The notes: a model not told the origin generated them from the letters alone. A DNA stretch of 57,444 nucleotides from Fibrobacteria bacterium (GCA_015232855.1 JADFYW010000012.1:1-57444); one strand, 5' to 3'; positions 19,397-29,311 are shown, counted from the first letter of the stretch. Translations and numbers: made by a program.

Positions 19397-19756
19397 TTAT
19401 ACAATGATATCTTCACGGACAAGAGCAACCACACCGGCCTGGGGTACGATTAAATAACTTTTTTTTTCATATTCAATTTCAACGGCTTCTTTTCGTAAAA
19501 ATATAACATAATCCCCTTCTTTAACTTGCAGTGGAATATATTGTACTTCTTTGTGTGTGCCATCCCATGACTCTGACACATCAGAATGAGGAACGATATA
19601 ACCGGGACCTGTTTTTACAGCATATCCACCTTGAATTTTTTCTTTGATTGCCAGGCCCTGGGGAAGGTACAAACCGGAATCGGTACGATCTTTGTCTAAA
19701 TCAGCTGATACCAGAATTCTATCACCGATTATTATGATTTCTCTTTTTGTTTTCAT
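19397..19756 (-). CDS. GroES-like co-chaperonin (Cpn10 fold)
   Basis: A 119-residue protein with the Cpn10 pattern: IIIGDRILV at the start, a mobile-loop-like DSGLYLPQ (the family's SGGIVLP), GGYAVKTGPG, VKEGDYVIF and a closing AGVVALVRED. Classical GroES is about 95-97 residues; the extra length is an insertion in the middle (IVPHSDVSESWDGTHKEVQY). No groEL is adjacent. Its neighbour five bases downstream is an outer-membrane TSP3 protein, which is unusual. It could be a specialised co-chaperonin or a stand-alone Cpn10-fold protein. Confidence 0.75.
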   Translation of the reverse strand: MKTKREIIIIGDRILVSADLDKDRTDSGLYLPQGLAIKEKIQGGYAVKTGPGYIVPHSDVSESWDGTHKEVQYIPLQVKEGDYVIFLRKEAVEIEYEKKSYLIVPQAGVVALVREDIIV

Positions 19757-19854
19757 ATAAATTTGTCTATTGGATAAATTGCTTTTCTACAAGTATAATT
19801 AAGATAGTGTTAATAATAGACAATTTTCTAGCCCGGTCAATTGAGGATGCAATG

Positions 19855-21063
19855 TTAGTTTTTATCGCTGATTTTATCTGCCTGAAACTCAGGATCCAGC
19901 CAGTCTAATGCTTTTTTAATTGGAATTTGTCTTAAATGTTTAAAACAGAAAGATTTTTGATTTGGAAAGAATGATTCATCTTGCCAAAAAGTTTCTTGCT
20001 CTTTAAAAAAACTACATACCCTTTTTCCCATCAGGTTAGCGACATGTAAAAAAGGAGTATTTCTGCCCATAATAAGAGATGAAATAGAGGTTAAACCAAT
20101 TATTTTGCCTGCGGTAAGATTCTCCATAAAGAAAAAGCTATTACCAGCTTTATTTTTAAGCTCAGTATTAATAGAGAATGGTGCATAATCAGGCCAGGCT
20201 AAAACGGGCAAGTATTTTAGAGAGTAATGGCGGTATTCCGGATTATGGAAGAAGTTGATGAGTTGTTTGATTATAGCCAGGGTTTCTTTTTTTGAGGCCT
20301 CATCGGTTTTGAGCATAATGATAACTAAAGATTTTGATTTAGGATTTATGACATTCAGTTTTACACTCAATCCTTGAGAATATTTCTCATCAGGTTTCAA
20401 ATCAAAATTATGGGGATAGGGGTGTTGTTGGTATAACCCTTGCCAGAATCTGAAATCAGTGGCATATAAAGAAAATACAGTTTTTCTGTGCATGGGGATT
20501 TCCCTATCAGATTTTATTTCATTATCGTTTGGGAAGCCGTCACTTGAAAGAGTAACGTTACAAAATGGAGCCGTTTCATAAATTAGATTCACCCGGATAT
20601 TGGCTTCTGTTTGTAATTGAAGATATAATTGCAACAAAATTGGTCTGTCGCTAAGATTGATGGCGAGATCTGACTTCAGAGCTCTGATTTTCCCCATAAA
20701 AGTCTCAAAAGCATTTTCCTTTAAATGAAAATCGTTTCTGGAAATAGACAATACAGAAAGATGGGGGAAGAAGACGTGGGCAATTTCTTTTTGGGTTAAA
20801 AAACCTATTAAAGTGACCTTTTCTTTTTGGTAATGCCTGATAATACCATCCAGTAAAGGAAGACAAGCGATAAAACTGTTGGAGTCGAAGGGTAAAAAAA
20901 CAGCAATATTGGTAGATTTTGCAAGGGATCTGCTGATATTCGTAATTTCAATATGGTCTGAACGCGATAGAATGTATTTTTGGACTGAAAAGGGCAAGAG
21001 ATTCAAAATTCTTAGCGGCCATTTCTTTACCAGACGCTGAGAAGAAAATTGTTGCTTTTTCAT
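19855..21063 (-). CDS. divergent GT9-like (heptosyltransferase-fold) glycosyltransferase
   Basis: A 402-residue protein with no signal peptide. An early strand-helix unit (TNIAVFLPFDSNSFIACLPL then a run ending KVTLIGF) matches the N-terminal Rossmann start of heptosyltransferases. SSLIMGRNTPFLHVANLMGK near residue 335 matches their nucleotide-sugar site (usually GPDSGxxHLAAxLGxP). GT9 enzymes build lipopolysaccharide core or related glycans. Similarity is weak and the acceptor is unknown; the function is inferred from these two regions only. It stands alone, divergent from the GGDEF gene at 21130. Confidence 0.5.
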   Translation of the reverse strand: MKKQQFSSQRLVKKWPLRILNLLPFSVQKYILSRSDHIEITNISRSLAKSTNIAVFLPFDSNSFIACLPLLDGIIRHYQKEKVTLIGFLTQKEIAHVFFPHLSVLSISRNDFHLKENAFETFMGKIRALKSDLAINLSDRPILLQLYLQLQTEANIRVNLIYETAPFCNVTLSSDGFPNDNEIKSDREIPMHRKTVFSLYATDFRFWQGLYQQHPYPHNFDLKPDEKYSQGLSVKLNVINPKSKSLVIIMLKTDEASKKETLAIIKQLINFFHNPEYRHYSLKYLPVLAWPDYAPFSINTELKNKAGNSFFFMENLTAGKIIGLTSISSLIMGRNTPFLHVANLMGKRVCSFFKEQETFWQDESFFPNQKSFCFKHLRQIPIKKALDWLDPEFQADKISDKN

Positions 21064-21129
21064 AAGATTATGATGGATTTATTAGTTATTAAATAAGAAA
21101 ATATGGATAACTATAGTAAAAATTAATTT

Positions 21130-23295
21130 ATGCAAAACATATTAAAAATTACCGGAACGGTATTACTCCTTGCCGGAGGAATTGCTGGTATACAATATCT
21201 TCCTTCATTTTTTTTATCAAATTACAGGCCTTACTATCTTGGAATCATGACCGTAATCGCCTTGCTGTTTTTTGTGTTGGCAAATAAGTCCGGTGAAAAA
21301 AGAGCTCTTGATTTTTATCCCTCAGTCGCTTTACTTTTAGTGACGGCAATAATTGGAATACAACTTTTGGGAGGGCTCACTGAGGGCTGGAACTCTGGGA
21401 TATTGTTGTTTGTGTGTATTTTAATTTGCTTATCGGCGAATTCCTTAGTAGCAGTACTTTTTATGTTGTATACCTGGATTGGTTATAGTGCCCTTTATTT
21501 TGATAATAAATTTGAATTGTTACCCTATGCCCTTAACAGTCTTCAGACAATAAACTTGTTTGATTATGGTTTTCATCTGGCTCTTTCAAGCATAAGCGGG
21601 CTGCTGGTGTTAGTGACAAATGAACTCCGCATTAAACATCTTCCAGGAAGAGACGTCCTTTTAAAACTTCGGGCTTATGAAGCCGGGGCAATACCGCAAA
21701 AGGTCAGTCAAGATTCTTCCAAAGACCAGGAGCATAAAACCGAGCATGAATTCACCACTCAGGAGTACTTTGCCGAGCAGGAAAAATCAAATATTAAAAA
21801 GATGAAGTCCCAACTTGAGACGCTGGTATTTTTTATGGGAAGAAATTTTAATGCCTATTCTGCACTTTGTTTTGTCGCAACGGGTGATACCGGTGAATTT
21901 TATTTGGCTGCTTCAACCAGTAAAAGTGAAAATTTGGTAAAAGACGTTAGGATAAAAAAGGCCAGTGGTATTGTGGGCATGGCTTCCAGGAAAAAAATGG
22001 GTTTCTTTTCTGGTGATATTAAATCATATCCTGGTAAAATTGAATATTACAGTAAGAACGAAAATATTAACTCGGTGATGGCACTTCCTATTAATGATAC
22101 CGAAAATGACAAAGTAATTGGCCTTTTGGTTGCTGATGCTATGGGAATAAGGGCTTTCTCAGATGAACACAAGGAATTGCTCAGCAGATTTACTCAAATT
22201 GCTGCAGCAATGATTACAAATGCCCGACTCACTGAAGAAGTGAATAAACAAGCCAAATGGGCGGATTCATTATACGAAACTACAAAAAGGCTTACCAAAT
22301 TTATTAAAGTTGAAGATGTTGTTGGATTATTAGGCGATTCTCTTTCTACCATATTTATCAATGACCGGATAGTGATTTGTATTTTCAATCCAAAAACGGG
22401 GAAAGCGAGAATCTGGAATGTAGTGGGGGACAAAGCAGGAGTTAATCGTGGGGATGAGTTTGATATTAATAATCCAAAAAGCCTTTATGGCAGGGTTTTT
22501 AAAACAAAAGAGGAAGTATTCATTCATCATTACCGGGATATGAATGATTATGTACGGTTTGAAGAAGAGGAGGAAAACCCGTTCTTCAAGCCTGAAGAAA
22601 TGCTTATTGTACCTCTCCTCGATGATAAAAATAATGTGATTACGGTTGTAGGTGTTGAATCCAATGAAAAGGGAATGTATTCAGACAGAGAACTAAAAAT
22701 GTTATCCACCCTTAAAGCAAATTTTGCAACATCTATCGTAAAAGCTAAAATCTACAATGAGTTGGAACGGCTTGCTACTATTGATGGCCTCACTCAAATA
22801 AATAATCACCGGAAGTTTCAGGAAGCCTTGTCAAGCGAGTTGTACCGTACTCAACGTTATAAAGAAAAGCTGTCGTTGCTTCTCATGGATATTGATCATT
22901 TTAAAAAATTCAATGACACTTATGGTCATCCTATAGGGGATGTGGTGCTGAAAAAGGTAGCTGCAACTATAAAGCAAACCGTCCGTACGAGTGATTTGGT
23001 TGCCCGATATGGAGGTGAGGAGTTTGTAGTTATTGTGACTAACGCTGATGAAATACATTCAGTTAACCTGGCAAAACGTATCAATAAGGCAATAGATGCT
23101 CTTGAAATTGAACATGAGGGAAAAATTCTAAAAGTACAGGTAAGTATAGGAAGCGCGACATTCCCAACAGATGTGTTTACCAAACAGGAACTCATAGATG
23201 GTGCTGATAAGGCCCTTTATTATGCAAAAGAACACGGACGCAACCAGGTTGCTCCATTTTCACTGTTACTGGCAGAGAAGAATCAAGAGGAGTAG
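21130..23295 (+). CDS. membrane diguanylate cyclase with two GAF domains
   Basis: A 721-residue protein. Five or six hydrophobic helices fill residues 1-175. A charged linker is followed by a GAF domain (about 230-365), a second GAF domain (about 385-545) and a GGDEF domain (about 550-710). The active site is intact (RYGGEEF), as is the substrate region (LLLMDIDHFKKFNDTYGH). The inhibitory I-site RTSD lies five residues before GGEEF. It should make cyclic-di-GMP from GTP under control of GAF ligands. It is convergent with the next gene, leaving 12 bases between stops. With the HD-GYP-like genes at 0.7-4 kb it shows cyclic-di-GMP signalling in this organism. Confidence 0.92.
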   Translation: MQNILKITGTVLLLAGGIAGIQYLPSFFLSNYRPYYLGIMTVIALLFFVLANKSGEKRALDFYPSVALLLVTAIIGIQLLGGLTEGWNSGILLFVCILICLSANSLVAVLFMLYTWIGYSALYFDNKFELLPYALNSLQTINLFDYGFHLALSSISGLLVLVTNELRIKHLPGRDVLLKLRAYEAGAIPQKVSQDSSKDQEHKTEHEFTTQEYFAEQEKSNIKKMKSQLETLVFFMGRNFNAYSALCFVATGDTGEFYLAASTSKSENLVKDVRIKKASGIVGMASRKKMGFFSGDIKSYPGKIEYYSKNENINSVMALPINDTENDKVIGLLVADAMGIRAFSDEHKELLSRFTQIAAAMITNARLTEEVNKQAKWADSLYETTKRLTKFIKVEDVVGLLGDSLSTIFINDRIVICIFNPKTGKARIWNVVGDKAGVNRGDEFDINNPKSLYGRVFKTKEEVFIHHYRDMNDYVRFEEEEENPFFKPEEMLIVPLLDDKNNVITVVGVESNEKGMYSDRELKMLSTLKANFATSIVKAKIYNELERLATIDGLTQINNHRKFQEALSSELYRTQRYKEKLSLLLMDIDHFKKFNDTYGHPIGDVVLKKVAATIKQTVRTSDLVARYGGEEFVVIVTNADEIHSVNLAKRINKAIDALEIEHEGKILKVQVSIGSATFPTDVFTKQELIDGADKALYYAKEHGRNQVAPFSLLLAEKNQEE

Positions 23296-23307
23296 AACGT
23301 TGTGTGT

Positions 23308-23973
23308 TTATACATAACTGCTGAAATTGTTTGAAATATTCGGATAGAGTTTCAGGTAACTATTTTGTTTGCCATTGTTTGATTCTGTATTTTCGGCAGT
23401 ATGCACCAAACAAAACCTCTGGTGTGCCCTGGGAAAAATATATCGATTATAAAAATGGAGCATTGTTTTACTGAAAATTATTTTAGGTACAATCGCTTCT
23501 GGTTTTCCGAATTCAACAGTAACTTTTAGTGTTACTTTCTTTGAAACGTCTTCAGTTGTATCCAGAATCCAATAGGCCCCATTAACAGTAACTCTGCTTG
23601 TACCGGGATTCGTTTCCTTAGCTTCTAAATACAGCCCGTCTTTTTCATCGTAGAGTTCTATATTTTTGATTCGTGCGTTTCCAATGATTTTATAAGGTAT
23701 GACTGAACGAAAAAGAATATCTGCTGTTTCAGATCCTAACCTGGGAAGTTGAGTTGATAATAGGAATGAATTCACTGAAAATCCCCCTGTGAATTTGGTT
23801 TCTGAACCACAATGAGACCTTTCAATATTGTATGATGGAAAAATAGCTTCAACATGTGATTTACTTGTTTTGAAAAAGGTAGTTTCAGAAGGCTCTTGTA
23901 TTTCAGTACAATGTGAGCTGGCAGGAAAACTGCTCTTTTCCTGATAATCAGTTGTTTGTAATATTGCGTTCAT
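23308..23973 (-). CDS. hypothetical protein
   Basis: A 221-residue protein not recognised. It has no signal peptide or membrane helix. The middle part is beta-rich (GGFSVNSFLLSTQL, VPYKIIGNARIKNIELYD, then VTVNGAYWIL and VTLKVTVEFG), followed by KTMLHFYNRYIFPRAHQRF. An excellent ribosome site (AAGGAGGG, five bases before ATG) shows it is a real, well-translated gene. It is monocistronic and convergent with the diguanylate cyclase. Confidence 0.65.
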   Translation of the reverse strand: MNAILQTTDYQEKSSFPASSHCTEIQEPSETTFFKTSKSHVEAIFPSYNIERSHCGSETKFTGGFSVNSFLLSTQLPRLGSETADILFRSVIPYKIIGNARIKNIELYDEKDGLYLEAKETNPGTSRVTVNGAYWILDTTEDVSKKVTLKVTVEFGKPEAIVPKIIFSKTMLHFYNRYIFPRAHQRFCLVHTAENTESNNGKQNSYLKLYPNISNNFSSYV

Positions 23974-24277
23974 TTTTATCCCTCCTTAAAAGTGTGTAAT
24001 CAAATTCTGATAATTAAATTAGTGCAAATACAGGGTGGGATTTTGACCTTTCCTATGAATAGCCTCTTTGCCAAGATAGAGCGCTGAAATAGGGGGATGA
24101 AATGCTTTGGATGTTTATCCGCTTATACGACATCCTGTCGTTTAAAAACCGCATTTTGTCTTAATTCTGATTTTTTTTTGGAAGATCAGTATAAATTAAT
24201 AATCTAAACGTATAACAGCGCAAGGGTTATAATAACGGATTTAATTCAACATCTTCTTGTTAGTCAGGAGTAATACC

Positions 24278-24718
24278 ATGTATACAAAAAGCCGAAATGA
24301 TAAACCGGTCCTTATTAATATCAAATCATCTGAATTTGTTTATGACTGGGATTCTTGTAATGAGGTGTCCATTACCCGTACTGCTCAACGGGGAAATAGA
24401 TATCTGGATAGAATTTTTAATAGAAAAAGTAATAGCCCCCAACATGGTTATGTAGCCCTTAAGGTAGACGTTGAACGTGTAACGGGAAATAATTTTTCAA
24501 ACTCTGCCATTAATATTGAAGGAATCAAAGACAGAATCCTTTCTGTTCTCTCAACAATGTTTGGTTGTGATGATATGCCCTTCAGTGTGCCCGACGTAAA
24601 TTGTACCTGGGTAAAGTTAAAATATAAACCCTATGATATTTGTACTGAATTATACCGCAAATTAAGGAAAAACGACAGAATTCAATTAAGTCCGGCAATG
24701 TTTCCCGAATGGCTGTAG
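24278..24718 (+). CDS. hypothetical protein
   Basis: A 146-residue soluble protein, not recognised. The frame is open further upstream from a TTG, but the ATG at 24278 has an AGGAG ribosome site at the proper distance and is taken as the start. Features are VYDWDSCNEVSITRTAQRG, a basic RNRKSN stretch and a C-terminal Trp/Pro-rich end (SPAMFPEWL). It is about 110 bases upstream of the LytTR regulator on the same strand and may belong to that transcript. Confidence 0.6.
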   Translation: MYTKSRNDKPVLINIKSSEFVYDWDSCNEVSITRTAQRGNRYLDRIFNRKSNSPQHGYVALKVDVERVTGNNFSNSAINIEGIKDRILSVLSTMFGCDDMPFSVPDVNCTWVKLKYKPYDICTELYRKLRKNDRIQLSPAMFPEWL

Positions 24719-24830
24719 ACTAGACCGCTTGTAATTCTTTGGATATTTGATAATTTTGAAAAGTTATAGAAAATGAGTAACGTACCGAATAGGGAAAAAT
24801 TTCCTTTAACAGGTTTGAAAACGGGTATCC

Positions 24831-25568
24831 ATGAAACGTGTGGTAATTGTAGATGATGAGCATATGGCTCGTGAAAGGGTTAGGGAATTATTAGCATCCC
24901 ATGACACGATTCAAGTTGTTGGAGAAGCTGACCGGGTCTCAGACGCGATAAACATTATCAATGCTGTAAAACCTGATGTGGTATTCATGGATATTGAACT
25001 TCATGATGAAACTGCTTTTCAGGTAATACAAGAACTAAGCCACCATCCTGTTATTATTTATACCACCGCTTTTAATAAATATGCTCTTGAGGCGTTTCGG
25101 ACCTCAGAAATAGCTATAGAGTACCTTTTAAAGCCCATTAGTCAGAAAGATATGGATAGAGCGGTTAAGAAGCTGGATTCCCTTCCAAATGCTCCGGATG
25201 AACATCTGGCGCTTGTTGATTTACTTGAGAAACAACTCAAAAAAGAATATTTGGAGTGGCTCAATTGTAAATTGGGGGATTATACCTATATGATTAAGGT
25301 AGAGGATATTAAGTTTATTCAATCAAAAGATAAGTATACCAATCTTCATACTATTGAAAAAAAGGTCTTTCCCATAACCATTACCATTACCGAACTTGAA
25401 AAAACTCTGGATCCAAAAAAATTTTCCAGAATCCACCGGAGTACTATTGTGAATCGTGATTTTATTAAAAAGGGTAAAAGGGGGCTGTTCGGAACCATTG
25501 AACTGGAAATAGAGGATGAAGATAAGGTATTAGAAGTGAGCAGAAGCTACGCATCAAATTTTAAATAG
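24831..25568 (+). CDS. LytTR-family response regulator
   Basis: A 245-residue response regulator. The receiver domain covers about 1-120: acidic pair in VDDEHM, phospho-acceptor Asp in VVFMDIEL, Thr in YTTAF, Lys in LLKPI. A LytTR DNA-binding domain covers about 140-245 (KVEDIKFIQSKDKYTNLHT, FSRIHRSTIVN). LytTR regulators bind direct repeats and often control surface or extracellular products. The cognate kinase starts 15 bases downstream, forming a LytR/LytS-type pair. Confidence 0.92.
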   Translation: MKRVVIVDDEHMARERVRELLASHDTIQVVGEADRVSDAINIINAVKPDVVFMDIELHDETAFQVIQELSHHPVIIYTTAFNKYALEAFRTSEIAIEYLLKPISQKDMDRAVKKLDSLPNAPDEHLALVDLLEKQLKKEYLEWLNCKLGDYTYMIKVEDIKFIQSKDKYTNLHTIEKKVFPITITITELEKTLDPKKFSRIHRSTIVNRDFIKKGKRGLFGTIELEIEDEDKVLEVSRSYASNFK

Positions 25569-25582
25569 GGATAGCGATTATC

Positions 25583-27403
25583 TTGCCCTTATATAAGTGC
25601 TTTCCATATGCCATAATACTTTTTTCCGTATTATGCATGGTAGGGAATTCCCCGGCCCGAACTTTTTTTATTAATGAATCAAGTAATAAAATTTCTTTGA
25701 CTCAAGAGTTGGAAACTTTTGTTGATGAATCTGCATCAATGGCCATTTCTGATGTAATGGTTCAAAATTTTACTATAAATAAACGCGAAATTCCTCACTA
25801 TAGTTGGTCCCATGCTGCTGTCTGGGTGAGGTTTGGGCTAAAGAACGAAACTGATAATCCATTGGAAAAGCTGCTACATATCAATGTTCAATTTATCGAT
25901 TCTATTAGCACCTATGTGGACGATGGAAATCAGGTCAATTTTTTACAACTGACAGGCAGACTTATACCCTATAACAAGCGTCCTTTAAAATACCGCGATT
26001 TTGTAGTGCCTGTGCATCTGAAACCAGAAGAAAAGATTTTTGTTTATCAACGTCTAAAAAGTACCGAGGCCTTCACTGCACCAATCATATTAAGGGATCC
26101 TGCAGATTTTCGTAGCTATTACCATGGAACGATGTTTAATTATGGAATATTCTACGGCATAACGCTTACCGTACTTCTGTCTGTATTTGTGCTGTTTTTA
26201 TTGTCAAGAGAATACATTTATCTGTATTACTGCTTCTTCCTGGTTTTTCTTCATTTTTTCTTTACCATGGGTGGCCAGGGGCTTAGTCAGAAATTCTTAT
26301 TTCCCAACAGTCCTGATTTTGCCAACAAGCTTTACCTCAGCAGCATGAGTATTGGTTTTATTTTTGGCTTTCTTCTTATTCGTTATTTTCAACCATATAA
26401 ATTTAAACATGAAATTCTGAATAAACTGTTTTGGATTCAGCTTGGAGTAATTGGAGTTATATCAACCCTTCCCTTTATTTTTGGATATATGGTTGGCTCC
26501 ATTGTGCTGACTTCTTATGCAATTATTCCGGTGCTTACCATCTTAGCTATCATTACTACCAAAGCATTGCGAGGGAATATTGCGTCCTGCTATTTTATGC
26601 TTGCCTGGGTCTTTCATTTGGCAGGGGGGATGACTATTGTCTTCCATTCCAGAGGTCTTGTATCAAATCCATTTATTGCCAATTATGGATATCTCTTTGG
26701 TCTCAGTGGAGAATTGATAATGATATCCATAGCAATGGCTGTCAGCATATATCTTGACCGGAAAAAGAAAGTTGAAAGTCAAAAAATGGCTTATGTAAGT
26801 ATGAAACAGTCTATGGAATCAAAGATTCGTGAATTACAAGCGCAAATTAAACCGCACTTCCTGTTTAATATTTTGAATTCAATTTCACAGATAATTAAAA
26901 AAGATCCTGATCTTGCGGAACAATCTATTAGCGCGTTATCTGATTTTTACCGGTCTGCACTTAAGTTTTCACAGGGGAATGTTCGTCTGGAAGAAGAACT
27001 GGAATGTGCAAGACTGTATGTATCGTTACAAAAAATTCGCTATGGTGAAAAAATAGCCTATGATTGTGTTGTAGAAGAGAGTGTTAAAAAAATTCTGGTT
27101 CCAGGTTTTATTTTGCAACCACTCGTTGAAAATGCAGTAAAATATGGTATTTCATCTCTGCCACAAGGAGGTACGATTCAGGTACGTGCCGTTAAAGAGG
27201 GTGACATGGTTATCATAACCGTGAAAGACAATGGTCTCGGACTCAAACAAGATAGCCATGGTTCAGGTCATGGATTATCCAATGTAAAACAGCGACTTCG
27301 TCTTACTTATGGATTAAAAGCTGGCCTGGATATTTACAGTAAAAAGGGTGTAACCGTTAAGTTAACGGTTCCTTTTCGTGTCAATATTAACAATCAAACC
27401 TGA
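25583..27403 (+). CDS. 7TM sensor histidine kinase of the LytS type
   Basis: A 606-residue kinase. A signal-like N-terminus (AIILFSVLCMVGNSPA) is followed by a 7TMR-DISM extracellular region (about 30-180), seven membrane helices (about 185-390), a short coiled linker and a HisKA_5-type domain. The phospho-His is in QIKPHFLFNILNS (about 425-437). The HATPase follows (LQPLVENAVKYGI, NGLGL, GHGLSNVKQRL). The start is a TTG 15 bases after the regulator's stop. DISM domains are thought to bind carbohydrates or other small ligands; the signal is unknown. The 3' end overlaps the convergent GDPD gene by 42 bases. Confidence 0.9.
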   Translation: MPLYKCFPYAIILFSVLCMVGNSPARTFFINESSNKISLTQELETFVDESASMAISDVMVQNFTINKREIPHYSWSHAAVWVRFGLKNETDNPLEKLLHINVQFIDSISTYVDDGNQVNFLQLTGRLIPYNKRPLKYRDFVVPVHLKPEEKIFVYQRLKSTEAFTAPIILRDPADFRSYYHGTMFNYGIFYGITLTVLLSVFVLFLLSREYIYLYYCFFLVFLHFFFTMGGQGLSQKFLFPNSPDFANKLYLSSMSIGFIFGFLLIRYFQPYKFKHEILNKLFWIQLGVIGVISTLPFIFGYMVGSIVLTSYAIIPVLTILAIITTKALRGNIASCYFMLAWVFHLAGGMTIVFHSRGLVSNPFIANYGYLFGLSGELIMISIAMAVSIYLDRKKKVESQKMAYVSMKQSMESKIRELQAQIKPHFLFNILNSISQIIKKDPDLAEQSISALSDFYRSALKFSQGNVRLEEELECARLYVSLQKIRYGEKIAYDCVVEESVKKILVPGFILQPLVENAVKYGISSLPQGGTIQVRAVKEGDMVIITVKDNGLGLKQDSHGSGHGLSNVKQRLRLTYGLKAGLDIYSKKGVTVKLTVPFRVNINNQT

Positions 27404-28372
27404 CACATTTTGAAGTTGCCTGTTCCCTTGATTTGTAAACCTCTTTTTAAAGTTATCCCAGGATAATTTATAAGTAGAAATACCTATGTCTAAAGGGGGC
27501 AGGGGTGGGGTATGCTTTTCTCTTTCTTCATTTATGCGATTAAATTTTTGTGCAAAGTTTTTAATTCCCAATGGGTCAAACCAGATACCTGTGAGCGTTG
27601 TATTTGTAACCAGTTTATTCATCATAGTCCCGTTAAAGAGCCCATAAGATTCCATAAATCTACCGGGAAGGAGGTGCAACAATTGCAACAGCCAGGTATC
27701 CGTTACGGCAATATAAATAGTATCAAGCGGGAAATGAGCACTGCAGGTATTTAAATAGTTGAGAGCAGACAAATTGAAGGAAATAAATTTAACCTGTTTT
27801 TTGAGATGGCATTTTTGAGTTTTGTTGCTATTAGCCAGATTGTGGATAAGGGTAGATAATGAATTGATAGTTTTCTTTTCTTTATCATTAAGACGACTGT
27901 GATGAGAACATTTGATTTCTATATACATTGTTTTGTCTTGAAAAGTCTCTTGTTCAAATAAATGAAGTAAAGCTCCTTCGAGGGTATTGTTAGAGGTGTA
28001 AGGCTCAGCAATGGGGGCCGTTTGTTCTGGAAGTTCGTCATGCATAACACATATTACTCCGTCATAACGAAGTTGCACATCCAATTCAATACCGGTGAGA
28101 TTAAAAATATTGAATGCGGTATCCATCATTTGTCTGATATCATAACAATGTGATAACTTGTTACAATTAAGTGGGTAATGACGAAAATCTCCCAGCTGAT
28201 GTCCGATAATTTCCAGGGGATTATTGTCGGTGAGAATCACCTGGTCCTTCATAAATTCACAATATCGCTTACAAAAGGTGTCAACGTCAGGGGCCTTTAT
28301 GTCTCCTTTTAAACCGAGTATGGATTTTATACGGTTTGCCAGGAATGAACGTAGTTTAAATGGATATATCAT
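27362..28372 (-). CDS. glycerophosphodiester phosphodiesterase-family protein
   Basis: A 336-residue protein. The region GIELDVQLRYDGVICVMHDE (about 97-116) matches the GDPD signature (E-x-D and HD residues that bind the metal and phosphate), and MYIEIKCSHH is the later Glu-x-Lys strand. The usual opening His-Arg-Gly is not seen; GHQLGDFRHYP stands in its place. So the fold is supported while activity on glycerophosphodiesters is not certain. No signal peptide is seen. It is divergent from the YiiX-like hydrolase (about 117-base gap). Confidence 0.7.
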   Translation of the reverse strand: MIYPFKLRSFLANRIKSILGLKGDIKAPDVDTFCKRYCEFMKDQVILTDNNPLEIIGHQLGDFRHYPLNCNKLSHCYDIRQMMDTAFNIFNLTGIELDVQLRYDGVICVMHDELPEQTAPIAEPYTSNNTLEGALLHLFEQETFQDKTMYIEIKCSHHSRLNDKEKKTINSLSTLIHNLANSNKTQKCHLKKQVKFISFNLSALNYLNTCSAHFPLDTIYIAVTDTWLLQLLHLLPGRFMESYGLFNGTMMNKLVTNTTLTGIWFDPLGIKNFAQKFNRINEEREKHTPPLPPLDIGISTYKLSWDNFKKRFTNQGNRQLQNVSGLIVNIDTKRNR

Positions 28373-28489
28373 GGAATAACTGTTTACGATTTAATTAAGA
28401 GAAAGTATAAAAAAACTGTATTGAATATGTGCATAGTTGCTAAAAAATTGTACAATTAGTTGAACTTCTTATCTTTTACAAAGGTGATG

Positions 28490-29308
28490 ATGTCAAAAAT
28501 GGAAAACAGTGAAAAATTCACCGTAAAACTAGCCAAAGATATTTGGAATACGGCTATTAGGATTCTCGGAGATATAAAAATTTTCAAGTTCCCCTTTTTT
28601 TTAGTTTATGATCCTGGTAGTTACCTCATTAAAGGCCGACAGATGCGTGAAATTATGCAGAAGGTTCGTCCAGGTGACATTCTCGTACGTGGATTCAATA
28701 ATTATCTGGATGGTAAGCTTATCCCAGGCACTTTCAGTCATGTGGCATTGTACCTTGGCACTATAAAACCAGAAGATGAACAGTTTATAGAGACAGAAAA
28801 AGGCAGAGATGTTTTTTCCTCAGGGAAAGGGATGGTCATACACGCAATGATGGAGGGGGTCAAACTGGATGATATTCTTGATTTTGGCCGATGTGATCAT
28901 CTGGCTATTCTGCGTTTCCCGGGTAGTATGCAAAGGAATGATCGGTATGTGGAATCTGAACAAGAACACCACCATTGTACGGATAATGAGAAAGCCATTT
29001 TTAGTAAGCTGGTTGCAGGGGAGAGTGTAAAATTAAAAGACGTCTTTCCAGTGATTTATCAAAAATCCTTAAGTCAATTGGGCAAAGAATATGACAGTTG
29101 GTTTGATTTTCGGGATGACCATGAAGTTTCTTGTACAGAATTTGTAGAACGTTGTATCTGCTGTCTTGAACCCTATCATGGCATAAAACCAACCGTTCGT
29201 AAGTTCCATTTTATTGAAAAGGAATACCTTGCACCGGATGATTTTGTAAAATCACCACTGAAATTAATTTGGACCAGTGAGGTGGGGGAGACTAAGGTTA
29301 AGGACTAA
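28490..29308 (+). CDS. YiiX/NlpC-P60-like cysteine hydrolase
   Basis: A 272-residue protein of the YiiX/YebB permuted papain-like family, whose members cleave amide bonds of peptides or lipids. PGDILVRGF and GTFSHVALYLG hold the catalytic His, and HEVSCTEFVERC near the C-terminus holds the catalytic Cys. This order (His before Cys) is the permuted one. The frame is open from a TTG upstream, but AAGG at 28481-28484 sits five bases before the ATG at 28490, which is taken as the start. It has no signal peptide. It is convergent with the TIR-like/phosphatase fusion, with three bases between stops. Confidence 0.78.
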   Translation: MSKMENSEKFTVKLAKDIWNTAIRILGDIKIFKFPFFLVYDPGSYLIKGRQMREIMQKVRPGDILVRGFNNYLDGKLIPGTFSHVALYLGTIKPEDEQFIETEKGRDVFSSGKGMVIHAMMEGVKLDDILDFGRCDHLAILRFPGSMQRNDRYVESEQEHHHCTDNEKAIFSKLVAGESVKLKDVFPVIYQKSLSQLGKEYDSWFDFRDDHEVSCTEFVERCICCLEPYHGIKPTVRKFHFIEKEYLAPDDFVKSPLKLIWTSEVGETKVKD

Positions 29309-29311
29309 TTG

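Noticed and set aside
24040-24110. Possible cyclic-di-GMP riboswitch, suggested by a GGCAAAGAGGCTA stretch on the minus strand upstream of 23973
   Set aside because: The conserved GEMM core and paired elements could not be aligned; resemblance is too short. A Rfam search would settle it.
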